Part shown: positions 1 through 10,913 of the stretch, one piece after another
How positions within the stretch are numbered: the stretch's first letter is position 1
How the letters are laid out: the number at the start of each line of letters is the position of its first letter
Assembly: GCA_002786025.1 (NCBI GenBank)
Contig: NHNW01000005.1
Span: forward strand, 372,001 to 436,000
Length of the DNA stretch: 64,000 nucleotides
DNA from: Zasmidium citrigriseum
Taxonomy: Eukaryota; Ascomycota; Dothideomycetes; Mycosphaerellales; Mycosphaerellaceae
Direction of reading: 5' to 3'
The notes under the pieces: generated by a model
The model's input: only the letters and a program-made list of their open reading frames with translations
Told to the model about the DNA's origin: nothing
Database searches by the model: none
Position numbers and translations under genes: made by a program

Positions 1-900
1 CCCTCGTCAACGCCGGCTTCACGGTAACAATCCTCTACCGCTCCTCCACCAAAACACCCCCCAGCCTCCCCCACAGCGTCACCCGCGCCCTCCCCGTCGA
101 CTACACCTCCACCGCCTCCCTCACAGCCGCCCTCCAAAACCAAGACGTCTTCATCTCCAACCACCCCATCCACTCCGCGCAGAAACCCCTCATCGACGCC
201 GCGATCGCCGCGGGAGTGAAGAGGTTTTTGCCCTCGGAGTTTGGGATGGATGTCATGGCCGATGACAGGACGGCGGAGCTGCCGTATTTCAAGGATGGGA
301 AGAGGGAGATTCAGCGGTATTTAGAAGAGAAGAGTGCAGGGGTGATGGAGATGAGCTGGACATGTGTTGTTACGGGGTTGTTTTTGGATTGGTGTTTGGA
401 GAGTGGGTTTAGTGTGGATTTGAAGGTGAGTTGTCCCATTTCAACTTGTCGGGGTTGTGCAGGTGGGTTTGTTGACACAGGGCTGATAGGGAACCACGAG
501 GCTCCTTGATGAAGGAAAGAAAAAACACAGCACAACCCTCCTCTCAGACATCGGAAAAGCCGTCGTGGGCGTTTTGCAACATCCCAACGAAACTCGCAAC
601 CGCGCCGTCTACGTTCAAAGCGCCTGTCTCTCGCAGAAAGATCTTCTCGATATCGCGAAGAAGGTCAAGCCGGGCTTTGAGCCCAAGGTTGAGAAGTTCA
701 GTACGCAGGAGTTTGAGAGGCAGGCGTATGGGAAGGTGGAGAGGGGAGAGGATGAGACTATGATGGATTTTGTGTTTCTGACGGCTTTTGGGGAGGGGTT
801 TGCTAGTGATTGGAGTGGGAAGAGTGAGGGGGATATGTTTGGGATAAGTCAGATGGGGGAGGGGGAGGTGGAGGGGTTGGTTGGGAGATATGTGCTTTGA
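1..900 (+). CDS. NmrA-like / isoflavone-reductase-like NAD(P)-binding protein (5' partial)
   Basis: The 5' part lies outside the window; the reading frame enters at base 3. The visible exons are 1-425 and 490-900, with a 64-nt intron (GTGAGT donor, CTGATAG acceptor) that joins in phase 0. The protein reads LVNAGFTVTILYRSS near the start of a Rossmann fold, then VKRFLPSEFGMD, the PSEFG signature of the NmrA/isoflavone reductase group. After the intron comes TTLLSDIGKAVVGVLQHP, typical of the C-terminal half. Such proteins bind NAD(P)H and act as reductases or redox sensors; the substrate cannot be told. It lies at the edge of a tailoring-enzyme region and could belong to it. An earlier start of exon 2 at 531 would break the frame, so 490 was chosen. 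Confidence 0.82.
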
Positions 901-1317
901 TGGGGATGGGGATTGAGGTGAGTCTTAAATGAGGAGGATCGGCCAGTTGTATGATGTTTGCTGACGTCGCGACAGAGTTTCTTCCCCTAGGTTGTGAGGG
1001 AAATCGATCAGAATAGAGATAGAGTACGACTACGGACTTACGAGTACGGAAGGCACCACGCAACGATTGCCCTAAGCAAGATATTATTCATCCTTCAGCC
1101 GCATTGAAGTCAGGTAAGAAAGGAAGCTCTTGGAGGCCAAGAAAATGATGATGTGGTGCATCGAATGTCGCGGCATCAGATCTTGGCCGGACTTAGACCC
1201 GGGGTTCGAGGCTGGCTTTGAACGAGAAGGATGAAACGGCCCCTAGAGAACAGAACATACAACTAGTTGGGTGATCTAGGTAGCAAAACCTCATTGAATA
1301 GTTCGTCGCTCAAAGCG
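901..1317. other. intergenic, no gene seen
   Basis: This is the 3' flank of the reductase-like gene and the presumed promoter of the membrane-protein gene starting at 1318. I see no ORF with family resemblance, no RNA gene and no clear repeat. Confidence 0.6.
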
Positions 1318-2344
1318 ATGGATCTCTCATGTGCAAAGCCAAACCAATATCATCGGCCATTGGCTACAACGACCCCTTCGTCGACCCTCCTCATCAACAC
1401 CATAACAACGATACTCACAACACTCTCCGTCGTCCTCTTCATGCTCATCAACGCCATCTCCGCCCCTTCCTACTCTGTCGAGATGAAAAGCTGCACCTGT
1501 GAATGTTTCGACCGAAGATTCAAAGAACGGCATTTTCAGGAGTCGAAACAGTACCGGTGTGTTGATCTCCTTTCTTTCGATTCTATGATGTGAGCTGATG
1601 ATTGGTGCGTCAGGCACATCTACTTCAACCTCACGCCCTCCGCTGCCATGGCGTTCTGCTGGTCTGCGGGACATTTCGTGTTGTTGAAGGCGTGGATTCG
1701 GAGGGCGGTGGGGTGTTTGGTTGTGTCGGTGAGGGAGAGACGAAGAGATATGAGAGGAGGGCTGAGATGGAGAGTTTTGGGGTTGGGGAGTTTCAGTTTG
1801 TATGGATTGGTGAGTCGTCCTGCTCGTGGAATTGTTTGGAGTGGGGAATATTGATGGCATGATGCAGGTGTATGGATGGTGGGTCGTCTTCAATTACATC
1901 AACGATGCTCATCGATTGTCTGAGATCGGTATGTCAGCCCTCATGTTCCTGGATGATCGGGATACTAACGAGGATGCTGGTGGAGGTGTTCTCTGGCCAA
2001 CGCAGCTGTTCTTCTCCACAACGGATTTGATCTCTGCATACGCTTGCTACCGTCTGATGGCTGTTGGCGATGAGCCTTCGGAGGGGATGATGCAGCTCTC
2101 AGTGACGGTGACAATGACCCACATCATACTGGCACTATGTGACCAAGGTCTGGACAACATCCTCTCCATGCGCCATCTCTTCGCAAGAGACTTAGGATTC
2201 CTTCTCTCCGACCTGGCATCCCTAGCAGCGATCACGCCTCACATGCGCCGACCTTCTCTGGAAGAAATCCTCGGAATGGGGGTTAAGTTCCTGTTTCTCT
2301 CCATTTTCTACGAAACGCTCAAATACCTTGTCGGTAGTTTTTGA
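1318..2344 (+). CDS. multi-pass membrane protein of unknown function
   Basis: Four exons are proposed: 1318-1556, 1614-1809, 1868-1928 and 1986-2344, giving 284 residues. The introns have GTGTGT, GTGAGT and GTATGT donors; the last one contains a perfect TACTAAC branch site and would otherwise read through in frame as 19 extra residues. The product has about six hydrophobic segments, including LLINTITTILTTLSVVLFML near the N-terminus and HIIL and FLFLSIFYETLKYL stretches near the C-terminus. There is a Cys-containing loop (SCTCECFDRR) after the first segment. I do not recognise the family. The stop codon lies two bases from the stop of the convergent methyltransferase gene. Confidence 0.72.
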
Positions 2345-2346
2345 CC

Positions 2347-3015
2347 TCAGAGCTTGACTGCGATCAAGAACCCATCAATCTGCTTCTCCACCTCCGTCTC
2401 CTCCTGTCGATACACACTCCCGTAATTCAACGTCGGGATCAAGGTCGCTCGGACCCTCTCATCCCCTTTCACCCTCTCGATTAAGTTCATAGCCTCTGAG
2501 TCGTCTTTCGCCCAGTCCGTGAAGCGCCGGATTGCGTTGTCGACGTAGATGATCCCTCCGGAACGGACGAGTTGCACGGCGTGAGAGAAGTAGTTGTGTT
2601 GATTGGCGTTATCCGCGTCGATGAAGATGAAATCGTAGGTTTCTGTCAATGTTGGGAGGATTTCGAGGGCGGGACCAAGGAGAATATTCACATTCTCAAC
2701 ACCTTTCAGGTTCTCCAAGGCAACATCCCGGTGATGCTCACGGAGCTCGATGCTGGTTACGTGGACTCCTGGGACGGAGGAGGCGAAGAAGAGGGTTGAG
2801 TAGCCGCCTAGGGTTCCGATTTCGAGGATTTTCTGCGCGTTTAGGGATTTGCAGAGGATGGAGAGGAGCTGGCCTTGCGCGGGACCTATGGATATGGGTG
2901 GGAGGTTTTTGGCGGCGGAGTGGGAGAGAGCGAAGTCGAGTTGGGGGGTTGAGGGGATGAGGAGATCTTGGGCGGATTTGATTTTTTGGGCGATGGCGGC
3001 GTGGGTGGTTGACAT
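2347..3015 (-). CDS. class I SAM-dependent O-methyltransferase (CCoAOMT-type)
   Basis: Single exon, 222 residues, the usual length for the small cation-dependent O-methyltransferases (PF01596). The SAM-binding motif KILEIGTLGGYSTLFFA lies near residues 61-77. The acidic metal/SAM segment FIFIDADNANQHNYF and the downstream VDNAIRR match the D..D..N metal site of caffeoyl-CoA O-methyltransferases. It would methylate a catechol or other vicinal hydroxyl on a small molecule in the cytosol. It diverges from VPS51 across a shared 0.74-kb promoter region and converges on the membrane-protein gene with a 2-bp gap. The tailoring genes at 5.3-10.8 kb are nearby, but co-regulation is only inferred. Confidence 0.9.
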   Translation of the reverse strand: MSTTHAAIAQKIKSAQDLLIPSTPQLDFALSHSAAKNLPPISIGPAQGQLLSILCKSLNAQKILEIGTLGGYSTLFFASSVPGVHVTSIELREHHRDVALENLKGVENVNILLGPALEILPTLTETYDFIFIDADNANQHNYFSHAVQLVRSGGIIYVDNAIRRFTDWAKDDSEAMNLIERVKGDERVRATLIPTLNYGSVYRQEETEVEKQIDGFLIAVKL

Positions 3016-3686
3016 CGTGAGTGGCTGGACTGCTTGGAGAATGTGATCTGCGAGTGTTGGAGTGTTGCTCGATGTTGCTCAGTGCTGTTGCTTGACTTCG
3101 AACGGGTTATCAGATGTCTTGATGAGAGTTGTTATATCTACTCGGCATCGTGCGATCCGAGCAGGGTTCGGCCGACGATGAATTACCGGAGTGGGCAGGT
3201 GGGTTTGTCAGACCAGGCTGCCAATACCCATGTTTAGCCTCGTGCATGGAAGAATGCGGCCATTGCAGTAGACACAAGGGCTATGTGCATGGATGACCGC
3301 ACGATCCGGCGGTCGATCCGAGTGAGAGAGGTCATTGCTTGGGTCGGAATCATTCGACACAGAGCCTCTTCGGAACACTATTGAGCCTCTTTGTGGTAAG
3401 CACTTCCAATGTCGATTGCTTGCGTGTCCGTATGGTAAGGTATTTGTGGTGGCATAAATGCAGATCTTGAACTTCACCACTCGTGCTTGTGGGAGTGGCA
3501 CCGCTTTGCATGCGGATCTCAGAGCCTGGCAGTGATACACGAAGTCGTAACGGCTGATATGTCAGTATAGGCAACAAGAATTCCTGATCTAGCAGTTTGA
3601 AAGGTGTTGTCGATGCGGGATGGAAGAAGAGAAGGAGGTGAGGTCGATCGGGTCGGCTCGGCAGCTGCTTCCGAGAATCAACCGAA

Positions 3687-3702
3687 GCTTTCACGTGAAA
3701 GC
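3687..3702. promoter_or_regulatory. 16-bp perfect palindrome with CACGTG core
   Basis: GCTTTCACGTGAAAGC equals its own reverse complement. The CACGTG core is the E-box bound by fungal bHLH factors (Cbf1/Pho4/SREBP-like). It lies about 50 bp upstream of the VPS51 ATG. Confidence 0.45.
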
Positions 3703-3711
3703 CAGCTTTCA

Positions 3712-3725
3712 ATCGATTAATCGAT
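3712..3725. promoter_or_regulatory. 14-bp perfect palindrome
   Basis: ATCGATTAATCGAT is self-complementary and lies 9 bp after the CACGTG palindrome and 26 bp before the VPS51 ATG. It may be a homeodomain-like or homodimer site, or a chance AT-rich palindrome. Confidence 0.3.
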
Positions 3726-3751
3726 CACTCAATCACCACAATTAAACAGCC

Positions 3752-4540
3752 ATGTCAACAATCGCCTCGCCACGAATATCGCCTCGACCCTCCCTTTCAA
3801 TCTCCTCCCGCCGCGGCTCGGCCTCCACGGACAACACCGTCACCTCCGCCTCCAGCAAACCCGCGCCCGCAACAGCAGCAGAACGCGGCAGTCTTCGCCG
3901 CAACCGCGCCGCCCTCCGCGACTACTACAACCTCCAAGCCACCGGCCCTCAATCCGCCGTATCCTCAGAACCCCCAACACCGACTCTCGATGCCGCGCAA
4001 GAATCCGAGCTCGACAAGCCGGGTTTCTCCCCCGAAGCCTACGTAACCCACCTCCTCTCCACGTCTGGTCTGGAGGGCGTGCTGCGTGTTGAAGCAGGAC
4101 TAGTCAGTGATATCAGGTCTCTGGATGGCGAGAAGAAAGCGCTGGTGTATGACAACTACTCGAAGCTTATTGCGGCGACGGAGACTATACGCAGTATGAG
4201 GGAGAAGATGGAGCCTTTGAGTCCCGGGACGAGTACCCTCAGTCCGGCTATTGGGCATATTGCTGAGACGGCGAGTGGGTTGAAGAAGGGCTTGAGGGAG
4301 CATGTCCAGAGTGGGGAGGGTGGGGCTGCGAGAAGGAGGGAGGAGCAGAGGAAGGTGGTTAGGTGGGTGCTGGGTGCGCCGGATCGGATTGGGAGGATGG
4401 CTCAGGAGGGGGAGAATGAGGGTGCGAGGGAAGAGTGGGAGAGGGTTGAGAAGGTGCTGAATAAATGGCAAGGTGTTGCTGGGGTTGATGAGGTTAGGAA
4501 GAGGTGTCTGGTCATGCTGGAGGACGAGAAAGTCGGATGA
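3752..4540 (+). CDS. VPS51: Vps51-like subunit of the GARP tethering complex
   Basis: Single exon, 262 residues. A Ser/Pro-rich N-terminal tail is followed by RNRAALRDYYNL, the characteristic start of the Vps51/Fat-free core (PF08700). Next come YVTHLLSTSGLEGVLRVEAGLVSDIRSLDGEKKALVYDNYSKLI-type helices and a charged coiled-coil C-terminus. Vps51 with Vps52-54 tethers endosome-derived vesicles at the trans-Golgi network. Fungal Vps51 proteins are similarly short compared with animal ones. It is a housekeeping gene sitting between tailoring-type enzymes. Confidence 0.88.
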   Translation: MSTIASPRISPRPSLSISSRRGSASTDNTVTSASSKPAPATAAERGSLRRNRAALRDYYNLQATGPQSAVSSEPPTPTLDAAQESELDKPGFSPEAYVTHLLSTSGLEGVLRVEAGLVSDIRSLDGEKKALVYDNYSKLIAATETIRSMREKMEPLSPGTSTLSPAIGHIAETASGLKKGLREHVQSGEGGAARRREEQRKVVRWVLGAPDRIGRMAQEGENEGAREEWERVEKVLNKWQGVAGVDEVRKRCLVMLEDEKVG

Positions 4541-5308
4541 GAGCGTCAATGGAGCGATTGGAGTGCGACAGCTTCACAACACGGCACATGAATGCTATCA
4601 TAAGACTTGCTAAGGAGAGCGTCATTTGGAGCCAACACTCGACTACCTATAATGTCCTGCTCTCGTCAGCGGATCGAGCGGTGGCGAGACATCCAACTGC
4701 ACCTGACAGACCGTGGACTTCGCACCACACCCGAATGGCGAGGATACCTACATCTCATCCGATGTTCTGAACTGCGACTTAACAGTGGACGTTTCGCAGC
4801 CAGCTCTCTCGAAGCCTCGAAACAACCAGGGTTGCTCGACCGAGATGCCTGCCTACCGGGAAACCCGGTTCAAGCTGCCTCAGTATCGTCCATGCCCTAA
4901 CCGCGTATGAAGAACAGCATGACGACTCGAGCTAGAGAAGAGAACGAGGTGGATATTGATTGCGAAAGTGTGCGGATCCCAAACGGGTCAACATGCGCGA
5001 GGGAAGGAATACGCAGCCTCTGCAGGGAGCAAATCATGGCGGGTCAGCGGGTCCGCACTGATCATTCTCACAACGCCCTATTTCGACGAGCTCTGGGGTA
5101 TTGATGTTGCCTGTCACGACCTTGCTCCATGGATCAAGAATGAGGACGTTACGGACGGCGTCGGTAGTTCCGCACGCACCGCACATTCCGTTCTGAGGCA
5201 CAGAGTATATAAGCATATGCTTCGTCTTCCTCATGAGAATGGTTCTCACGGGAACTTGCCTAGCTACTACGAACCGTCGCCCCAATAACGCTTCGAGAGT
5301 CATCAGCA
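4541..5308. other. intergenic, promoter of the second O-methyltransferase
   Basis: No gene seen. The stretch carries the VPS51 3' end and the upstream region of the 5309 gene, with a TATA-like site at 5206. Confidence 0.5.
5206..5213 (+). promoter_or_regulatory. TATA-like element
   Basis: TATATAAG lies about 100 bp upstream of the ATG at 5309, a plausible core promoter position. Confidence 0.45.
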
Positions 5309-6668
5309 ATGGACCCATCCGGCAGTATTCAGGCCCTGTTGACCGCGTTACAAAATGTCTCCAGGAGCCCCAAAGACGCGGAGAGATTCGAACTGATATC
5401 TAAAGCCAAGGATTTGATCTTCACGCTGCAGAGCCCGGAGAAGCATGTAATGCAGCTCAGCGCAAATGTTAGTCCGATTCTCTGCCCCTCCACAGGAGGT
5501 GGAGACGTGCTCATGCGCTGCAGGACATGGAACTCGTGGCCATCCGATTAATGACGAGGATGGGCGTGCTGGAAGCACTTCCAATCCACCAAGACAAAGC
5601 AATGGAGTTGGAGACTCTTGCAGGGAAGACGGGGCTCCAGGGGGTGTTGCTTGGTTCGTTGGTCGCACCGACAACTCCGTTGCTGAGATGCTGATGGCTC
5701 GACGCCACAGAACGCTTCCTTCGCCTCCTAGTAGCAACGAGATTCATCCAACAAGACTCACAGGATCGATACTTCCACACACACATCTCGAAAGGCTACA
5801 CGAAGGGAGGCAAAGCCGGAGCCTGGCTCAAAGGCGTGCTGTAAGTTTCAGACTCCCATCACCCAAGCTGTCCCGTCGCTGACTCCTTCACGGCGAATTG
5901 ATGATCACCCCAACCACCCTCGGCTCAATCTTCGAAGATTTCTTTGCTAGTAATCCCTTCATCGAGCCCGCCGACATCACTCATACCCCCTGCCATCTTT
6001 TCGCCGGCTCAGATGGCGAAAACCTTTGGACAGCTTGGCCGCGCAACGAGCCGGAGAAGATGAAGAGCTTCCAACGGGCAATGGCACTTTTAAGTGACGT
6101 GGCGCCTGTAACGGGCGCATACGATTTCTCGCATCTCATGGTCGAGGAGGAGGGTTCCGAGAGGACAATCCTCGTAGACGTAGGCGGTGGGGCAGGCCAC
6201 TGCGTCGAGATGATCCTAAAAGCCCATCCAGAGATCTCTCCATCTCGATGCGTAGTCCAGGATCTCGCAGACACCCTCGCGCTCGCACACTCGACACTCC
6301 CGTCCGAAGTCCAACTGCAGGAACATAATTTCTTCAACCCGCAACCCATCCTCGGCGCCAAAGCCTACTTCATGCGCTGGATCATTCACGACTACGTCGA
6401 CGCTCGCGCGGTCGAAATTTTGAAGCCGCTTGCGGACGCCATGGCGAGCGATAGTGTGCTGCTGATCTGTGAGGCGGTGTTGCCGGAGAAGTTGAATGAG
6501 AGTGCGTTGACGGCCGTCGTTATGGATGTGCTTGTTATGGCTTGTACAGGGAAGGAGAGGACGAGGAGGGCTTTTGAGGGGTTGCTTGAGAGGGTTGGGT
6601 TGGGGGTGAGGAGGTATTGGGAGAGGGAGGGGACGGTGGCGACGATTATTGAGTGTGTGAAGATGTGA
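5309..6668 (+). CDS. SAM-dependent O-methyltransferase (OMT family 2), splice-altered
   Basis: Exons 5309-5467, 5524-5653, 5711-5840 and 5951-6668 give 378 residues. The C-terminal half is a clear plant/fungal OMT domain (PF00891). DVGGGAGHCVEMILKAHPE is the SAM site, FMRWIIHDY carries the catalytic-type His, and VLPE follows. The N-terminal half has the dimerisation-type helices (RFLRLLVATRFIQQD). Introns 1 and 2 are ordinary, although the second has a GTTCGT donor. For intron 3 the donor is good (GTAAGT at 5841), but no AG lies between 5868 and 5935, so the only frame-keeping acceptor is at 5950. That removes a segment (MMITPTTLGSIFEDFFA) that looks coding. The gene may have a decayed acceptor or an unusual intron. 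It likely methylates a polyketide- or aromatic-type hydroxyl. Confidence 0.75.
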
Positions 6669-7126
6669 GCGGTGTTGTTTCCGATGCTGATTGACGACAT
6701 TATTGATGAGACAGACCCTACGACGATGTGTAAAGGCACTCGCCCGTAAAATGCGCCAATGACATCCTTCATCCGTTGGCGAATACGTAGTGGGCGTACG
6801 GCCGAAGGATTCGCGACGCCGGATTCAGCTTTCTCTTGTCCGACGACACAATCTTCCTCCGTTCGCGACGGGCAAATTCAATACTATTGTCGTGAAAGAC
6901 CAAATCTAAGATGTCACTGCTCTTGCGGGCGTATGCACGACGTGTAGGCTGCAAACATCCAGCAGATACATATAATGCTCGAAGCCATCATGTTTGGAGT
7001 CGGCAGAATCACACCAACATCATCACAGCAGATCCATTCCCACAGGAACATCAAGCATTTCAAAACCATCCACACCAAGACTTCGAAACCTAATCCAACA
7101 TCCTATCAACTATCACAACAAAACCA
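6669..7126. other. intergenic, promoter of FAD monooxygenase
   Basis: No gene seen. TATAATG at 6971 lies about 150 bp before the next ATG. Confidence 0.5.
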
Positions 7127-8496
7127 ATGGCCTCCAATAACTTCAAAGTCATCGTAGTCGGCGGCGGCCCAGTCGGCCTGACAGCTGCCCACGCCCTCAG
7201 CAAAGCCGGCATCGACTTCCTCGTCCTCGAGCGCCGGGAACAGATCGTCATGGACGTTGGCTCCAACGTCGTTCTATCACCTCAAGGTCTCCGTGCCATG
7301 GCCCAGCTGTCCCTCCTCGAGCGTCTTAACCAAGTCAGTTCGCCATTGGGACGAATCGATCGGTTGGACCATTCGGGGAGGGATTTGGGGGATGTGGAGA
7401 TCTTTGAGCAGTTGGAGGCTTTGTGAGTCAACAACAACCTTATGAAGGGTATCGTGCTAATTGTTCGTGCAGACATGGCATGGCCCCTCGAGTAATCAGC
7501 CGGCACGATCTAATGAAAGTCCTCCACGAAAACCTCTCACCCTCCGATCAACAAAAACTCCTCCCCAACAAAAAACTCTCCACCATCACGCCAACCGAAA
7601 CCGGCGTCACAGCCACCTGCTCCGACGGCTCCTCCTTCACCGGCTCCATCGTCATCGGTGCAGACGGCGCCCACAGCATGGTCCGCGACATCATGCGCAA
7701 CCTCTCCCTCGCCGCCGGCTCAACACTCGTGAACCCCTCGCAGCCCTTCCTAACCACCTACCGCGCCCTCTGGATCCGCTTCCCCCGCAACGCCAGCCTA
7801 ATCGAAGGCATGACCTGCGAAATCCACGGCCGCAACGCCACAACGCAACTCTTCGTCGGCGAAGAATCTGGCGTCATTGCCCTGTACGAACGAATGGAAG
7901 AGCCGACGAGGGAGCGAGTAAGATACACGAGGGCGGATCAGGATGCTCTCGTCGGACGATGGGGGCATTTATTCGTTACGCCGGATCGGAAGGTCACGCT
8001 GAGGGATGTTTATGAGAGGAGGCTGGAGAGTGGGCTTGTTAGTCTTGAAGAGGGGGCGCTGGAGCACTGGAGTTGGGAGGGGAGGGTTGTGCTTGCGGGG
8101 GATTCGGCGCATAAGTTTACTCCAAGCACCGGTGCTGGCTGCAACAACGGGATGCTCGACATCGTCGCCTTGGTCAACGAGCTACACTCCATCTCTCCGG
8201 CACCGAGCCAGGACGAGCTGAGGCAGGCTTTTACGGCTTATCAGACGGCGCGACAGGGGACTATTGCGGCGGAACTTGCGAGAGCGAGTCTGGCGACTGC
8301 GACTGCGACTTGGCAGACGAGGATCCATCAGTTTGTGGATCGGTATGTCATGTCTGTGCATGCTGTTCAGAGGTATTTGATTAGCAGTGGGGCGAAGGAC
8401 GTTGCGAAGACGCCGGCGCTGAGGTTTACTTGTGGAGAGAAGGTGCCGGAGGGGAGGGTGCCTTGGGTTGGTGGTGTGTCGCAGGTTGTGGCATAG
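7127..8496 (+). CDS. FAD-dependent monooxygenase (PaxM-like, PF01494)
   Basis: Exons 7127-7422 and 7473-8496 (50-nt intron, GTGAGT donor, GTGCAG acceptor) give 439 residues. The N-terminal dinucleotide site VVGGGPVGLTAA lies near residues 11-22. The DG motif GADGAHSMVR and the GD motif VVLAGDSAHKFTPSTGAGCN follow in the usual order for group A flavoprotein monooxygenases. The extended GD region resembles the PaxM/meroterpenoid epoxidase group more than salicylate hydroxylases. It would epoxidise or hydroxylate a small molecule using NAD(P)H and O2. It is co-oriented with the flanking methyltransferase and P450, which supports a shared pathway. Confidence 0.87.
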
Positions 8497-9028
8497 AAGT
8501 GTGGGATCGTTTGGTTCGATCTGTTTCTTGTGAGCGGATTTCGGGCGACGGAACCATAGATCAATAGAGGTAATCTTGTATTTTAGAAATACATTTGGTC
8601 TTGTACATCATCGGTATCTCTCTCCGCAGCGGAGAACGATTGCCGTCCTCAGTCAGGTTTGGATTTAGAAACAGCGACTGCCAATGCTGATTGTTGCACA
8701 ACAGCAAGAACCCCTCAATGCCTCCTCACAAGGTCCCACCGCCAATGCTCACACATGCGGTCAGCAATTTCATCATCTCAAGCGAATACACTTTCATACC
8801 ACAGAGGCGAAACAAAGTCAGCATCTGAAGGTTCAGCTGAGGTACGTACTTGCAAGGCCCGCAAGGCTGACATGAAACATGGAGCGTTGCACAGAATCGG
8901 GTAGCGCTCCAGCCAATCACAACGTACGGACTCTCCGTGGAACAGGGACGGGCATGTGAAGTCTGGCCAGCTATATACCGTCGAATGGCCATCTTCACTT
9001 GGCCCTGCCTCACGGTGAATCTTTGACA
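8497..9028. other. intergenic, promoter of P450
   Basis: No gene seen. A TATA-like site is at 8972. Confidence 0.5.
8972..8977 (+). promoter_or_regulatory. TATA-like element
   Basis: TATATA lies about 55 bp before the P450 ATG at 9029. Confidence 0.4.
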
Positions 9029-10772
9029 ATGGCCCTCTCCGCTCCTCCCATCAGTTCCGTCCTCTACGGACTTCTCCTCCTTCTCGTTTTCTCACTCATC
9101 CGCAATCGTTTCCACTCCTCGCTTCGAGACATCCCAGGACCAAAAGTCGCGGCATACACAAAGCTATGGAGATTCTGGAGAGTCTGCCAGGGAAACTTTC
9201 ACAATGAGAGTATCGACTTGCACAAAAAATATGGACCGTTGGTCAGAATCGCTCCGAATGTCGTGAGCGTGGGCGATGCGGCGATGATTCCAGTAATATA
9301 TAACACCAAGGGGGACTTCACGAAAACCGGTCAGTTTTCCAACTCTACCAAGAATTAAGGCGAGCAGTACATACTGATCCGTTTCGGCAGCTTTCTTCCC
9401 AATCCAATCCATCTCCTGGCAAAAGAAACCCCAAATGAACCTCTTCAGCACCCGCGACGAAAACTACCATCGCGAGCAGAAGAAGAAAGTCGCCAACGCA
9501 TATTCACTGGAAAGTCTTCTCAAGATGGAGAAAGAGATCGATGAGTGTGGGAGGCTATTCCTTGATAAGATGCATGAGTATGCGAAGGAGGGGAGCGAGG
9601 TGGATTTGGGGGAGTGGTTGCAGTTTTATGGTATGTTGATGTCAAGCTCGTCTTGGGCAATGGTGATGCTGATGATTGTGTATAGCGTTCGATGTCGTCG
9701 GAGCGGTGACGTTTAATCGTCGACTTGGATTTTTGGAAAAAGGGACGGATGTTGATGGGATCATTGGGGCTATTCAGGGGATGTTGACTTATGCTGCCAC
9801 TATTGGACAGGTACCTGAGGCGCATCCTTTTTTGTTGGGGAATCCGTTGTTTCCGGTTTTGATGCCTGTGAGTATAAACCTTGTGTCTACTATGTACTCA
9901 GCACTGACGATCGAGCTAGCAAATGGAAAGTTGGAATCAAGCACTCGTTTTCACGTTGAAGGCCATCAACAGCCGAACGAAGCTGTCCCGAGATGGCGAG
10001 TTGGAATTGAACGACGAAAAGGTTGGGAATGACATGCTGTCCAAATGGGCTGCAGTGAAGGCTTTTGACCCATTGAAGATGAGTACAAGGGACGGTATGC
10101 TTCCACGCTTCCCACCCAAGTGGGATTTTGCTAATTGCCCTCACAGCAATCGTCCACCTCAGCGGCAACGTCTTCGCCGGCTCCGACACAACAGCCATCG
10201 CCCTCCGCTCAGTCCTCTACCACCTCATCAAAACTCCTTCCGCAATGGCCCGCGCCCAGCAAGAACTCTCAGAGAAAGCCTCCCTCCTGTCTCCCCAAAT
10301 CCAAGACAAAGAATCCCGCGACCAACTCCCCTACATCAACGCCTGCATCAAAGAAGGCATGCGTCTGCACCCCTCCGTCGGCCTAATCATCGAACGCCAC
10401 GTCCCACCATCCGGAGCCACGATCTGCGAAAAGTATATTCCCGGCGATACGATTGTCGGCATCAATCCTTGGGTCCCGCATTATGACGAGACGGTGTTTC
10501 CGGAGCCAGAAGTGTTTCGGCCGGAGAGATGGCTTGAGACAGGGGAGCAGGAACTAGCGGCTATGGAAAAAGCGTTCTTCCCTTTTGGGGCGGGGAGCCG
10601 GGTTTGTATTGGGAGGAATATTTCGATGATGGAGTTAAGGAAGATTGTGCCGCAGCTTTTGAGGGAGTTTGAGATTGGGATTGAGGAGGGGAGGGAGTGG
10701 GAGATGAGGAATGTTTGGTTTACGCAGCAGAAGATGCCGCTTTGCAGGCTTAAGAAAAGGGAGCAGCAATGA
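9029..10772 (+). CDS. cytochrome P450 (pisatin-demethylase-like)
   Basis: Five exons (9029-9329, 9391-9630, 9686-9867, 9920-10094, 10147-10772) give 507 residues. All four introns are 52-61 nt with consensus donors. An N-terminal membrane anchor (SVLYGLLLLLVFSLI) precedes the proline-rich IPGP hinge. The I-helix is AGSDTT, the ExxR motif is in KEGMRLHPSVG, then FRPERW, and the heme loop is FPFGAGSRVCIG with Cys453 as thiolate ligand. It is an ER-bound monooxygenase needing CPR. Sequence is close to the second P450 at 38.8 kb, especially from ExxR to the end, although intron positions differ. Third gene of the co-oriented OMT-FMO-P450 set. Confidence 0.92.
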
Positions 10773-10913
10773 TGAAGGGATGCATCGTAGCAATGCTCTA
10801 TCTACATTGGAAACATTACAGCCGGTCATACTACCCAGTGACGACCGGACTATGAGCGATGCTGATTCCCAAAGCGCGAATTCTATTCTATCGTCGAATC
10901 ATACCCATGATAG

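Larger units (their letters stand above)
3016..3751. promoter_or_regulatory. divergent promoter region (O-methyltransferase / VPS51)
   Basis: This spacer separates the starts of two divergent genes. It contains two perfect palindromes close to the VPS51 start, listed separately. No coding potential beyond short shadow frames was seen. Confidence 0.5.

Noticed and set aside
1195..1225. tRNA-like GGGTTCGAGGC string
   Set aside because: No acceptor stem, anticodon arm or D-loop A/B-box spacing around it.
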